From positions 4,030,001 to 4,094,000 of the forward strand of contig NC_088312.1 of the NCBI RefSeq assembly GCF_910592395.1: a DNA stretch of 64,000 bases. Direction: 5' to 3'. A program made the position numbers and the translations under genes. Of this stretch, positions 34,101 to 46,076 are shown in pieces. This DNA is from Lineus longissimus. Its lineage: Eukaryota; Nemertea; Pilidiophora; Heteronemertea; Lineidae. Each line of letters begins with the position of its first letter. Within the stretch, counting starts at the first letter, position 1. The notes under the pieces are model-generated. The model did no database searches. It had not been told where the DNA came from and saw nothing but the letters and a program-made list of their open reading frames with translations.

Positions 34101-36271
34101 ATCACACTCCGTCTGTCTTCTATCCCGTCCGGATATGGTACAGGCATTAACTTTGTAATATGAATGAAAAAGTGATGTGTAAGTACCAAGGGAGTGCATG
34201 ATCAAACAGGGATCTGTCACTACCATATTTGATTACCTCTCAGCCCTGCTAATATCCTCTTTGTCGGTCGAGAGGAAATTTGAGTTGGTCATGTTTGTTA
34301 ATTTGATGACTTAAAAGTACTGGTGTCAACATTGTTTTTGCTGACTGCTGGTGATTTCCTCATTTACGCTCGGGTTTTTCTTGGAATCTTTCACGAAGTA
34401 CTCTTGGGTTATCACGCAAATATCACTATGAAAATACTTAACCTATTTTCATTTCTGAAGCACACATTTTCGACAAATTCTGTAACTTCCATGATATCGA
34501 TGGTTACAATAATTCTAAATGGTCCAGTTGAGAAAGAAAAAGGTCTCGAATGTTGAAGATGACCTCACCATCGCAGCCAATTAGGTAATCTTATATCTGG
34601 TGGCAAAATTAGTGTATGACCAACAGCCTCCATCCCTCGAGTCTTAATCAAAATTGAGTTGGACATATTGATGTACATGTTGGCCTAATTCCAAAAGTTT
34701 CTAACGACGCGTGTCTAACTCAAGTCCGTAAACAAGCGTCGACAACCTCTCAAAAACGAGGGCATCAGAATATTTCAAGTGGGACCTAAAGATTTGGCCA
34801 TTCCCTCTAGCCATAGTTCTACTGATATCGTATATACGAATGCAGTTGATTGTTGATTGGGTGGGTTTTTCACCTGGCCTCACGCCAATGTTGACCAATC
34901 ATATGCTCCAACTTAATCATTGCATATCAAGGAAAGTTTCCCCAGACACAATCGGTTTACTTGTGGCCCCTAACGAACTTCCTGTTCCCCTGATTATCAT
35001 TGCACCATCAAGCATTTGTGGAACGATCATATCTTATCGTCGTGTTGATACATCAATGTTAGTTCATCCTTTCACGGTTATCTCATCGTCAAAAAGTCTC
35101 GAGAAACGCGATGTTGAGGTAATGTGATATCTCATTTTTGCACAGGTCGTATGAACTATCAAAATTAAATCAGTAATCGACCCTCTTGCCTGTCTCCTAA
35201 TCGATTTAAGTAAAGTGTATAATTTTCGAACGTTTCCAGTAAAGATAATAAAATGAACGACCCTAAACTTCTAGCTCATCAAAGGACTATTACATGTACG
35301 TATCTGTGATGCTGCTCAGCCAACACGTGGTTGGCATTGAAACCGGCAAATGGTAACCAAAATTGCCATCACCGCTAGCTTAAAGGCAAAAGGGCAATGA
35401 ACTTCGATGATAACAAAATGATTCCATATTGATGTCATACCTGTACCGTGGCTTCGATATGCAACAGTTCAACTTTGTTCGGCTTCCAAAAATGTAGAGC
35501 CAAATGCGACGTACGAGAACACATGTCAGTTCTCACATACATGTATGAGTAGATACATTTTAGTGTCAATAGTAGTGAACTGCTGTTACCCATATTGCAT
35601 CAGATTATCGTCCTCTTGATGAATAATATACCAACAGAACATGGAATGACTTGCACTGATTTGAACGTTACCATTATTGGTGATGGCCCTTGGCCACCTT
35701 GGCTCACTCAATAGTTTCACGACTCACAGTCGCGACAATTTGTCTAAGTTTTTGGGCCAAGTGGTACGAAAGTGTTTGGTTCAATTGCCTGTGCTTTTCC
35801 AATGTGGTTACTGTCTAAGAGCATCGTTTGCCGTATAAATGCCTTATTGGTGGTCGCGGTCTAGAGGTCTAGTTCCAGTGATCAGAGCCAGTGTTACTCC
35901 TGGCGTCAATCATTGGCGCTGAAATTACGCTGGGAGACCCGGGTAACGAGGCTAATCGTCGATCGAGACAGGCTCGTCCTGAGATCGGGCTTTTTTACTC
36001 CTTCGTCATATGCAGATGAGACAGCCTAGACTTGGTTTTTCTTCTCCTTCGTTCTACCGGAAGTCTCAACAAAAATAAACAGCACATATGCATATCAATT
36101 GCCTATCGTAATGACTGGACGTCAACAAGAAAAACCGAGACTCCTTATTAGCTCGAATCGTCTTCAATTAGAAGTCAACAACAATTCTTTGTAAAGTGGC
36201 CACGATTCTTAATTGATTCTTGGCTATTACTACATTTGAGATTCACTAAACGGTGAAATTCTTTTTGAGTC
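31156..36271. other. Long non-coding interval upstream of the neurotrophin
   Basis: No splice-bounded open frame found. A plus-strand frame at 31199-31564 lacks an ATG start and splice support. CCCGGGTAACGAGGC near 35,938 looks repeat-derived. If the neurotrophin has a 5' exon, it may lie here. Confidence 0.35.
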
Positions 36272-36277
36272 TTGGCA

Positions 36278-37030
36278 ATGATTTTTTTCTTATGTTTTCA
36301 GGTAAAACATTGGACAATAGTAGTGGCGGTGTTATCAGTTGCAGGACCCTGTATTTTAACGGAAGGCACGCCCATACGAATCGGCAAGAAGCTGAAGAAC
36401 CGTTACAAGGGTCGCTTTTACGAGAAGGACCCAGATTCTCAGATACCTTGGCCTAATATTCCACCGGAATACATGTCTCCAAGAGTTGTTTATTCAAGTG
36501 TGAAGCCAATGCATTCTTTGGAGGCAACGTTTGACGATGAAATTGAAGGGGATTACCGGCAGAATTCAACTCGGGATATTACAACGTGGGGGCCTACGCT
36601 GTCCCAGAGACGGACTAAGCGGCAAGCGTTAAGAGACAGGTTGCAGCGACAACGAGAGTTTAATCGGCACGTTGGGAAATCAGTGTGCGCTACAACGTAC
36701 GCCTGGTCCGAACTGACGGAAGCGGAGGACTGGTGGGGTAATATGGTCCGGGTTGCTCAGCATATAGATAGCGGTAACACACGGGTTAAACAGTATATTT
36801 ATGAAGCGTATTGCCTAAATGGCGAACATGCGTCGTGCAGCGCCATTGACACTGACCTGTATCGGTCGTCTTGTCAAACGAGATTCCTTTGGGTGTACGC
36901 AAAGGTTATTCGTCACGGGGACATGGAGGGATGGAATCTCATTAAGGTTAGGGGCTCGTGTAATTGCGCATACTACAGCAAAACGAATCTTGAAATATTT
37001 AGAGAAATAATTAGCGACAAAAGGAGATGA
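36278..37030 (+). CDS. Invertebrate neurotrophin precursor
   Basis: An ATG at 36278 opens a 250-residue prepro-protein: a hydrophobic N-terminus (about residues 1-23), a propeptide, a dibasic furin-type site RRTKR (~111-115), then a cystine-knot domain. The alternative is that coding enters by an acceptor at 36299-36301 (TTATGTTTTCAG) from an upstream exon. The mature domain (~137-236) has six Cys with spacing 41-7-11-28-1, against 42-9-11-27-1 in vertebrate NGF. Family marks line up: AxDxxG, KQYIYEAYC (QYFFETKC in NGF), the AID..LYRSSC segment, and the closing W.LI.V.GSCNC. Neurotrophins are secreted dimeric ligands of Trk and p75-type receptors; homologues are known in deuterostomes and some lophotrochozoans. 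Spätzle is the main alternative, but the CxC end and NGF spacing favour neurotrophin. Confidence 0.85.
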   Translation: MIFFLCFQVKHWTIVVAVLSVAGPCILTEGTPIRIGKKLKNRYKGRFYEKDPDSQIPWPNIPPEYMSPRVVYSSVKPMHSLEATFDDEIEGDYRQNSTRDITTWGPTLSQRRTKRQALRDRLQRQREFNRHVGKSVCATTYAWSELTEAEDWWGNMVRVAQHIDSGNTRVKQYIYEAYCLNGEHASCSAIDTDLYRSSCQTRFLWVYAKVIRHGDMEGWNLIKVRGSCNCAYYSKTNLEIFREIISDKRR

Positions 37031-38768
37031 GACGACAACATCAAATGACTTGTTTTATACATGTAGTAAGCGCTAGAGGACAGAGTCTTCGAAGTCTCCT
37101 CAGAGAGGAAAAGGACAGTCCGGCGATCTTTGATCGTTTATTCATTCTGTTAAATCAGCAATTAGCAGTTTTTACTTATTTATTGTATTTATTAAGTGTT
37201 GTTCGTTGTGAAACTGCTGAAGAGATATCTCCTCCGACCATCCTTGGTATCTAATTGACTAAAGTGTGTTCGGTGCATGATTTGAGTGGTTTGAGAGACC
37301 CCTCTGCGTCAACGCTGTGTGACTGGTATTGTATTCTTTCAATGATGTACGCGTGGTCTCCATCCTTAAACCCGAACAGTTTCTTTAACGGTAGGATTAG
37401 CTTTATCGGAACGATAGACACCATGTTTGGGCTGAGTTACGCATTCGTAGCTTCATCACAATATTTCCCGAATGGCAAATGGGGACAAAGCATGGTTTCT
37501 TCCCGTAACTTGATCTCATATTTTGGAGCCAAAAGTTGTGAGGCTGTCTGCCATGGTCATAATCATTGGCCATTACATTTGTACGTAAAGGCACTCCAAG
37601 AATTAAAAAAAAATATTCTCCCGATATCGAATGGCGACTGACTGCCACATATATAAATGTATAACTCACTCAGGCCACTTCGTCTGGTCGTGTCATGAAA
37701 AATTAATAGACTAATTATGTTTAAACCCTAGATGCATGTCATCGACATACTAACACCTTACTGTGCAGACAGTATTGTCAAGAAACTGGTTCACCTCAAG
37801 TTCCGCAGAATCCGCGAATTCGCCCCAGATATCGAATGAACGATGTACATGTACTAGTACGCATCCCTTTTTCGTATTGGTTTTACACCTTCAGAAAGGA
37901 CACCATTCAAATTGTGCAATGATGGATGGAGGCTATATAAGATTTTAGTACTTTCTAGCAATTATTTCCACACTGTGCTATATGTCGAATGCCTTTTGTA
38001 TTTATGTTTCAACATTCTTTTGTGATCTCGATGTGCCTGATAATGCAAGAGTTTATTATTCATAATATCATTGATGTCGAAATAAATTATAACAGCAAAA
38101 TTATCAAATGAATTTCGTCTTCTGCCATGAATCAAACTCATCTGGATAAGATAGCGAAAACTCCTGCTCAAGACTCGTATAGTCTTAGTCAGACTCGTAA
38201 TCGGTGATGCTGCTATGAACCATTGTTGAACCACTCTACGTGAGTTACAATGAAATAAAAATGTCAACGCGGATGATGATATATAAACTATTTATTTGTT
38301 TCTGATGATTATTACCATTACATTGAGTGCTATGATACTTCCTGCAGGTTTAATTTGTGCCAAGGGAAATAGTAGGTAAGGTAAGGTGGTTCCTTATAGT
38401 TTTAGTAAAGGAATTCATCTGCAATCTGGATTAAGCTGCCGCGTTCTCGATTAGATGGTGACTTGTTCCTTAAATGAGCCAGTTAAACATTTCTAAAAGA
38501 GCCTCTCTTGTGATTATCAATGTAATCAGCCTTGAAGCGTTGCTGAAAGCATCTTCAGATCGGACGTATGAATTATTATGCAAGTCTATAGTTATCGCTA
38601 CGTTGTACCCTGAGCCAACTCCACGGCCACCCGAGCGCCGATCGAAGGCTTCGCGGCGATACCAAAATGGTCAAGATGTACATTGGAGACAAATTCACCG
38701 CTGGTTGGAGTGGTCGGCAGAATTAACCTACATGTACGTGTGCATACAGTAGCCATCACCCTACTCGG
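37031..38768. other. 3' region of the neurotrophin and gap
   Basis: Two same-frame open stretches (37027-37254 and 37255-37641) separated by a stop follow the gene. They have no splice sites or recognisable motif and look like 3' UTR chance frames. No clear poly(A) signal could be assigned. Confidence 0.4.
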
Positions 38769-38774
38769 TTTATT
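38769..38774 (-). terminator. Poly(A) signal of the Mp20/calponin-type gene
   Basis: AATAAA on the minus strand, about 75 bp after the stop at 38849. Confidence 0.6.
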
Positions 38775-38848
38775 TCCATTCAATCACTGCAATAATGTCC
38801 GATGATGTAATGATGTAGCTAAGGCAAAGTAAACTAAACATCCTGCAA

Positions 38849-39803
38849 CTAGTCGTGGACGCTTCTCTGCTTTCCGAGATTCATGCCTGCCTGGCTTGCA
38901 CCACCTGTGAATCCCATCTGAAAGGTGTTGACCACGTGCTTGCCTGCATCAAGTTGTTCTTGCGTGAATTCACGTTTCTGGGCGTCGGCCATCTTGGGAC
39001 CAAGGATTGGGCCGGTCCAGTCGGGTTTCCTCTGCGCCTGAAAAAGAATAGCACCGTTTCAGAAAGGTATTGAGACGGGGATGTCGATTGAAACCATCCT
39101 TAGAGGGTTCCGGGATTTTTACACGCTCCCAAAACTGACCACTGACGGACTAGCCGATGGATATTTTGATATAATCTGGTGTCCTATACTTCGGCGTCAT
39201 CAGGGCATTACAACCCAATCGAGAGAGCACTTACGTGTCTACCAAGTGCATGGATGCACTTCGTAACTGAAGGAATGCCTTTCAATGTCCAGAGGTCCAC
39301 CGTCTGGAAAAGTTCATTTTCGTCGATTCCATATTTTCTCGCTGCGGCACTGAATGCGTTTATGTTTTCCATCAGTTTGAAGTCCGTCCCTGTTTCGACG
39401 ATTTTCTTAATTGACCCTGGCAGAAGTTTTTGCATCAACCTGGAATGTAATTGAAACTTCTCTTTCAATGCTTAAGCTGGGACTGCACTGCGATCCCGCA
39501 TTTGCAACCGTTTCTTTAGTTGCAATCAGAATTTTTCTTGTTAACCGTCATATCTTGGCTCATCATCACGATTCTGACGACTAGGACGGAGCAAAGCATG
39601 GGCAGTGAAGAATGCGAGGGACGGTACAACTTCTGAAGACATTGTACGGCTAACATACATGTAGAATATGTACATGCGTCACATGACTCTTACTTGCAAA
39701 GGATAACGCCATTTTTAAGGGACTTGTCGTATTCTCCTGGGAATTTTTCTCCAATGATTTCTTGGATCCAAGCCTGAGCTTCTTGCTCTGCAACGGTGTC
39801 TCT
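38849..39803 (-). CDS. Muscle protein 20 / calponin-transgelin family
   Basis: Three minus-strand exons (39694-39803, 39235-39439, 38849-39037) join in frame and end at TAG. They encode a calponin-homology domain (EAQAWIQEIIGEKFP, NGVILCKLMQKLLPGSI, DFKLMENINAFSAAARKYGI, ELFQTVDLW, IHALGRH). A linker with WTGPILGPK follows, then one calponin-like repeat near the C-terminus (FTGGASQAGMNLGKQR). This order is that of Mp20/transgelin proteins (~185 residues), which bind actin and modulate muscle contraction or cytoskeleton. The first exon is not certain: family members have ~14 residues ending in Lys before this point. A 12-nt exon reading MPPK at 43552-43563 with a good donor is in the correct phase, but too short to prove. 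Junctions after Lys and in the CH domain are typical of the family. Confidence 0.87.
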
Positions 39804-40718
39804 CTGAAATTTTAAAATCGTGAAAAAAATGAGCGAGAATGTCTCTGCTATGAATGTATGGTGACTTCCTCCATCGCTTGTGGCTCCTCTTCGGGATATC
39901 TGGCTACCGTGATTACTAAGGTAGTACTCTGCAGTCGCCAACGTCCAGTATAAAGGCAGTCAGGCTTACAAAACACAATGTAATGAGTTGAAAGATCGAA
40001 CATGCCCATCCAGTCTTGACCAACCAACACATGTAAGGACAGCCACAAATGTTCGATCAGTTTCTTCCTTCAAGCATTACTACTGGTCTGAAGCAATTCT
40101 GGCCACCGGCGGAAAGGTTTTATCGTATCGTGAAGGTTACCAAAAGGTTGCATTGGCCGACGTTCAGCATATAGGAAGAATGATGGTGGGTTAGAGAAAA
40201 TGATATTTGCTCTGGATCGATCCACAGAGTTTCTTATATCAAACGGACCAAACAACCCAAGGGTTCTGAAGAACCGTATAGGTTAAAACTTAAGTATGCC
40301 TGTATATTGCACTGCTGCTCACTGGACGGGACCTTCAACCCTTGATATGATAGGCATTGGTCAAATTGGTTGCTGGTGGACCTCAGTGCGCTTTTGAGCA
40401 ACTTGCTTTCTCTAAGATATTTGTACCTTATCCCGTGGAGGTTGAATTGGCAGTAGCCCATCGACATGTTGCTCTTACGACTCCTTTAACATGTTTAACC
40501 TGAGAAGTAAGATAACTTAGCGAATGATTTCAAGATGGCTCTCAGCTATCATGGGGCTGCGTCCAGGTGAAAGTAGTTTATACGTCACACGGTGAATTCA
40601 AATGTTATGATCATGGCTGATAAAGCCACTAAATATCATAGGTTATACGAACATTTGCATCACTATGCTTTGAAGTTGGCTAGGAAAATATTTTCTATGA
40701 TCATAGATATCCCATTAG

Positions 40719-41042
40719 CTGTCTTGTCCAATTGAAACCTGATGAGCCACTGAACTCATGAGGAGAGCAAACCTGTCTTGTCCAATTGAAACCTGATGAG
40801 CCACTGAACTCATGAGGAGAGCAAACCTGTCTTGTCCAATTGAAACCTGATGAGCCACTGAACTCATGAGGAGAGCAAACCTGTCTTGTCCAATTGAAAC
40901 CTGATGAGCCACTGAACTCATGAGGAGAGCAAACCTGTCTTGTCCAATTGAAACCTGATGAGCCACTGAACTCATGAGGAGAGCAAACCTGTCTTGTCCA
41001 ATTGAAACCTGATGAGCCACTGAACTCATGAGGAGAGCATAC
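40719..41042. repeat. Six 54-bp tandem repeats, almost identical
   Basis: The unit begins CTGTCTTGTCCAATTGAAAC and repeats head-to-tail six times with period 54. Only the last copy departs, at its final bases. As 54 is divisible by 3, two minus-strand frames stay open through the array, giving 18-residue repeats (VCSPHEFSGSSGFNWTRQ or FALLMSSVAHQVSIGQDR). No splice sites or family support a coding role; a minisatellite is the simplest reading. Confidence 0.9.
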
Positions 41043-43551
41043 AAGACGTATACAAGTCACTATTAATGCACATAAGATAGCTAAGGAGTTCCACGAAGAA
41101 CCCCAAGGGTGCAATGCTAGCCACTTGGGATCCTAGAACCCCAAAACTGTCTTTAAGGCCCAAGCTTTCCATAATGCACCTGATATGGTTCCTCATAGCA
41201 CCCTCCCGTGCAACAAGAAAGCTGCTTTATAACGGGAATAGGTTTCATAGCTAGCGCCGCAAATGTCAGCCGGGGAGTTCGTTAGCTCCAGAGAAACATA
41301 CACAAAAGGGCTGTTGTTCAGTCAGTATCATACTATAATTATCAACGTGGCTTCGGGGTTTTCTTTGCTCCAGTGCGTTGGTAGGCAGAGTGATAAGCAA
41401 TCCTTAGGCGACAAAAAGAGAATGTTTTAGATAAAGTCGTATCGCCATGAAAATATTATTCGCAGTTGCTGGAATCAGTCAAACACGAAAGCCATCTATC
41501 AATAGCTGTCAAAGAGCCGATAGAATGGCTACAGCCAGCGGATCAGTTATTGGTAATTTCAATGGGTAACTCTGCAGAATGATAAGATTTATAAAGACAT
41601 AAGCTAGTGGTTAAAATACTAGGGGTGATGAGGAAGCTACAGAGGATGATGAGGGTATACGAGTACGAAAAGTGACCATCACCAGTCGTTTTCCTTTCGC
41701 AATGGCGATCTTCATACACTGACCTTCAGGAAGGTTACCTGAACGACTCGATAGATACGCTGAAGTCAGAGAACACGTACGCGTTGATACTGCTTACATG
41801 CGAACGCCACAAGACGCTTACAGTGGAAGTTTCTAGAGCTGGTTTCTAAATGACTGATATAAAAACTCTGCTTTCGAAGAATATGTTTAAGCCAGGAATA
41901 GACGCTGGAATAAACAGCCGCAACTGGTATCCAGTGTTTCGCGGGAAAGCCGGGCATACCAGGAGAATCGTGGTATATTTTTCCAACAACAAGAAGTATT
42001 CAGCTGGGTAGCCTTCTATCCATCAATGTATTTTTGAACCAGACTGAGTTATGTTTGTTCCAACATGAATAAGCATGAGGCTACGCTAATGTTGGTTGAT
42101 CTCGACTCCGTTTTGTTGTTCTGACCTTCAGATACCGCCATGGATGCCAACGTTAGCAATTGCTGGCAACAAATCTGAGGGCACCTACGAAACACATGAT
42201 AGACAGTGATATGTATACAAGGACCTTAATTTTTGTGCGTCGCAGCTCGTCCGTATATATTCGTCCGATTTTGGACGCACGACGAACTGCGGAAAACTGG
42301 CAGTCACGCCACAGGCTAATATCGCATACGGAGACTATCAGCGCACTTACTAAGAAAAACATTTATCTTCTTCCCTACTCCAATGTAAGTGAGCCTGCAA
42401 GCATGGCAGAAATATCAAAGTGTCTTATCAAAATATCGTCAGCAAGCTATTGGCGTTTATACATCAGCAGCAGGATGAATATCTCATGTTGTTCCTGTTA
42501 GGAGGAAAAGTTGCACCTGTGGGACTGATCAACAGGATAGAATCAACAGAGAACGTAGAATTTTCAAGCGTTATCCCTCAGTCATCTTCTGGCCTATATG
42601 CATCTCAAATTTGAATTAAACACAAAATCCTTACAAGTGCATCTCGTTTCGTCCTGCTACAATGTATGAGTCGTCTTCGTTGTTGCAGATCAGTAAGATT
42701 GTCGCAGCCCAAATCTGTCCCCTTCAGAGGAGGTTGCAACAAGGCATTTGCAGCTGTATTTCAATTCCAAACAAGATCGAATTGTACATTGGCAGTATCG
42801 ACCAAAATTAATCTATCGGCCAGCATCAGAAAGGCTTTGTATGTGTAAGGTTACGCACATGTTAAATACTGCTTGTGGATCTGGTGCTTGTGCATCATTC
42901 ATATACTTAGATAGTATGGTACACTATAAGGTTTGTTGGATGGAACTTATTACTGAAGAAGTAAAAACCATTACCGCAGCGGTAGGCTTACCTGCAGCCT
43001 ACTTTGCAGATGAGAATGGTGAACTATTCCACTCTGATGAAACTTAGCACAGTCAGTCAGTATTATCGTTTTTGTTGGTTCCCTGCCACGAACAACATCA
43101 AAATTACCATTCGTTCAAGTCCTTTCCCTACGGCTATCAACTAAAAGCAAGTAGAACCTTTGATTTGGACCGGTGAAGCAGACGAAAATGTCCTCCTGGA
43201 AAAAGCGTCCGGCCCTATCGTTTTTTGATGGATTGTGGCAAATGGTTTTATAGGGGCCATGACGGACAAAACCTAAGAGATTGTCTTTGTTCCCTGGACT
43301 TGGTATCCTAGGACAATTCGAACGTCTACACCGGGGTAATCCCAGTCAGGGGAACAGAAACCTTTGGGAATTAGAACCTAAGTTTAGCAGAACTGAACGG
43401 CCGGTAGCAGTCATTTAAACTGTCAAGTCAAGCATATAGTGAAATTAGATGAGTAATGTGAAGAATTATAAACTGTGAAACTAAACTGGGGAACTAAGAA
43501 AGCTCAGTGAGAGATAATTGATGAAGCTTTATCGTCACTCTGTGATCTTAC
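41043..43551. other. Non-coding interval, possibly decayed coding remnants
   Basis: Plus-strand frames at 42420-42614 and 42748-43047 look mildly protein-like but have no splice signals or recognised motif. They may be remnants of an old mobile element. Nothing firm. Confidence 0.3.
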
Positions 43552-43563
43552 CTTTGGAGGCAT
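43552..43563 (-). CDS. Candidate first coding exon of the Mp20-type gene
   Basis: ATGCCTCCAAAG|GTAAGA on the minus strand would supply Met-Pro-Pro-Lys in phase 0 to the exon starting at 39803. Phase and donor fit. The resulting N-terminus would be about ten residues shorter than usual in the family, so another exon may be the true one. Confidence 0.25.
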
Positions 43564-46076
43564 ATTGAGTCCTTTGAAGTAAAATCCCTGGGAAAGAGGC
43601 TTGGAACAACCTGGCAGTAGAAAGGTACTGTACAGAAAAGTCAAGAAGTCAGAACGTATTCTTCAGCTCACATTTTTATCATCCACCAAATGGAAAGCTC
43701 CATCAGAATGCTACCTGATTGGTGAAGATGAGCCACGTGATGTTTGACATCTTGGCGCAAACTGAAAACGCTAATTCATCAAAGGTTGTGTTATATGCTG
43801 CGAATATGATGTAGGTAAATAGATCCAGTTAGCAGCTGGCCTTGCTGTTGGAGATTGTTGCTTGGGGCAGGTAGAACAGCAGGCATAAACCACTCATAAA
43901 CACTCATATAACCATCACACACAGGCAGTGTGGAGAAAAACGCTAACTAGTAACCTGGGCCAGTAACGTTCTTTTTACATCAAGATTGAAGACAGCTGGT
44001 TAACATTGAAGCGCATCATGCCTGTTTGTTCCTCGTTGATAAAACTAATTTTTAACCTTTATTACTTGCATAATATTTAACAATTTTGGCAGATAGGACA
44101 TAGCATGGAGTTATGGGAACGCTAACGCTGCCAACTTGAACGATAATACACAATAATACAATCAGTGTCTCACTCAGTCAGCACGCGGGTATGATTTTGA
44201 GTGCGGTGAAAAGGTGGCCGCAGGTCCACCAGACTTGTTCATCGGCGGACGGGGTTGTGGAGTGGTATCGGAAGGACGACACCAAAAAGGCCAAATTTGG
44301 CAGTGCATGTCACGCATGCCATTTCGGCTGGGAAGGACTCCACAAGGCGGGTCATATTTGACCACGCTGTTCTGCACCGTCTTATGTTTTGTACCCATCT
44401 TGAAGACCTCGAACAAAAGCACTGCGCCCGTCTTTCCTGGAGACACTGTTTTATCCATCTTCGCCTTGCGACAAACACAGGACGGACCCGATTTTACAGT
44501 AGCGGTTGACGAGTGCTGTATCGAATACGAGCTCTCAATATTTAAATGGCTGTTTGTTCCCCTCCAAGTGGAAACTTTCTGAGACCAGGGGTAGGTATCT
44601 TTGTTGAGATTGGCATGTACACTACAAGACCAGAGCTCAAGAGCTGCCTTCACAACCGGTCATGGGTGAATTTGTCATTGGGTGTCAAAGAGAATAAAGT
44701 CATCAATTATCAGACGTCTTTTTTTATTCAGATTCTCCACCCAAGACAATTGAAATATCATATTAACCCTCTACCCACAGCAACACAAAGGCTCATTATT
44801 TTCTACATAAGGACACTCACTACATGATGGAACACTGCGATGAGCTGAATTTAAAGGGACTATTAATGTCTCGACAAAAATGGTGCCAATCAGTTTACAT
44901 CACCACCACGAGGAGTACCAGAATCTTACCAGACTGAGTGTACGTGATAATCAAAACTACATGTATCGCTACAGTGCATACTTACAGTGGCTTATACATT
45001 ATGAACATCAAAAATATATATGCTAGCGTATATGCTGGCACCACCTGTTGGTGCTGGCACAACTATTACAACTGAGACATAATGGTCCCTTTAATGATGG
45101 GAAGGAAGCTACCTGACATGCCCCCTATCTGTGAGCAGACAAACTGGCCAGCCAGAGCTGGCTGTGCAAAATAACATTGGTCTGGCACAATTATGACCAC
45201 CTGAATAGCAGGACAACTTCTAATGAGCAACCTGAAAGCTTTAAGCCCTCCACCTGGACAGTGTGTTCAAGAAAGACTGATACCCTTTGTCAATATGAGA
45301 GGGGAAGGGGTGTGTAGCATAGGATGCCCATGACAATAAAAATAGTATTGAGCTCTGAATAGTTGTTCGCCAGATGAGGCATATCAATTTTACATACAAA
45401 GCTTGATTTACCTGTAAAGTGATTGTGATCAGACCTGATTTCAAAGAGTGATAAAAAGTTTTCAGTAAGGAATTGCATTAATGTATATGCAACTAGAATT
45501 GAATCTTATAAAAAAGGATCATCGATGCAAAGTACACCTCCATATAAGCATAACAATTGTCTTGAATTGCATCCCTAAACCTCTGGAATTGACATAGGCA
45601 ATAACAATTAACAAAGAATAGGAGCTTCTGACAGACACAACTAACAAGATATGGAACGTAACTATCTCAAGACGATACCAGGACAAGACCGACAACGCTG
45701 ATCAAAACTAAGAAGATGCTGCATCAGCGGTACAATACAGGAATTGTCTTGGTCCCAAAACTTAATTGTTTTGTGGGATTTTTCTGAAGATTTCAAACTT
45801 GTTCCCACAAAAAATACATCTTCACATTGTAGACAAATCAAGAGGTATGGAATGCCAGCAGTGTTAATATCGCCAACTAATAGAACCCGTAATTTACTGT
45901 CAATCAGAAAGCTCCCCCTCCCCAATTCATAATTTGTTACCTTCTTTGTCTTATTTTGGCAATAGATACATTTTTTTAGGACTTGCTGAATCATCTCAGT
46001 GGAGATTCCAGTTTGTAAAGATAGACAATATGAAAAAAGGTTCATTTATAAAAAGATCACAGATTTCAAGGCACCG
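43564..46076. other. Non-coding interval
   Basis: Contains overlapping open frames on both strands at 44,174-44,653, without start context, splice sites or known motifs. Nothing else stands out. Confidence 0.35.

Noticed and set aside
37027-37641. Two in-frame open stretches after the neurotrophin
   Set aside because: Separated by a stop, no start context, splice signals or motif; most likely 3' UTR.
44174-44653. Overlapping frames of 159 (-) and 122 (+) codons
   Set aside because: Both strands open over the same bases without any recognised domain or splice site; probably chance.
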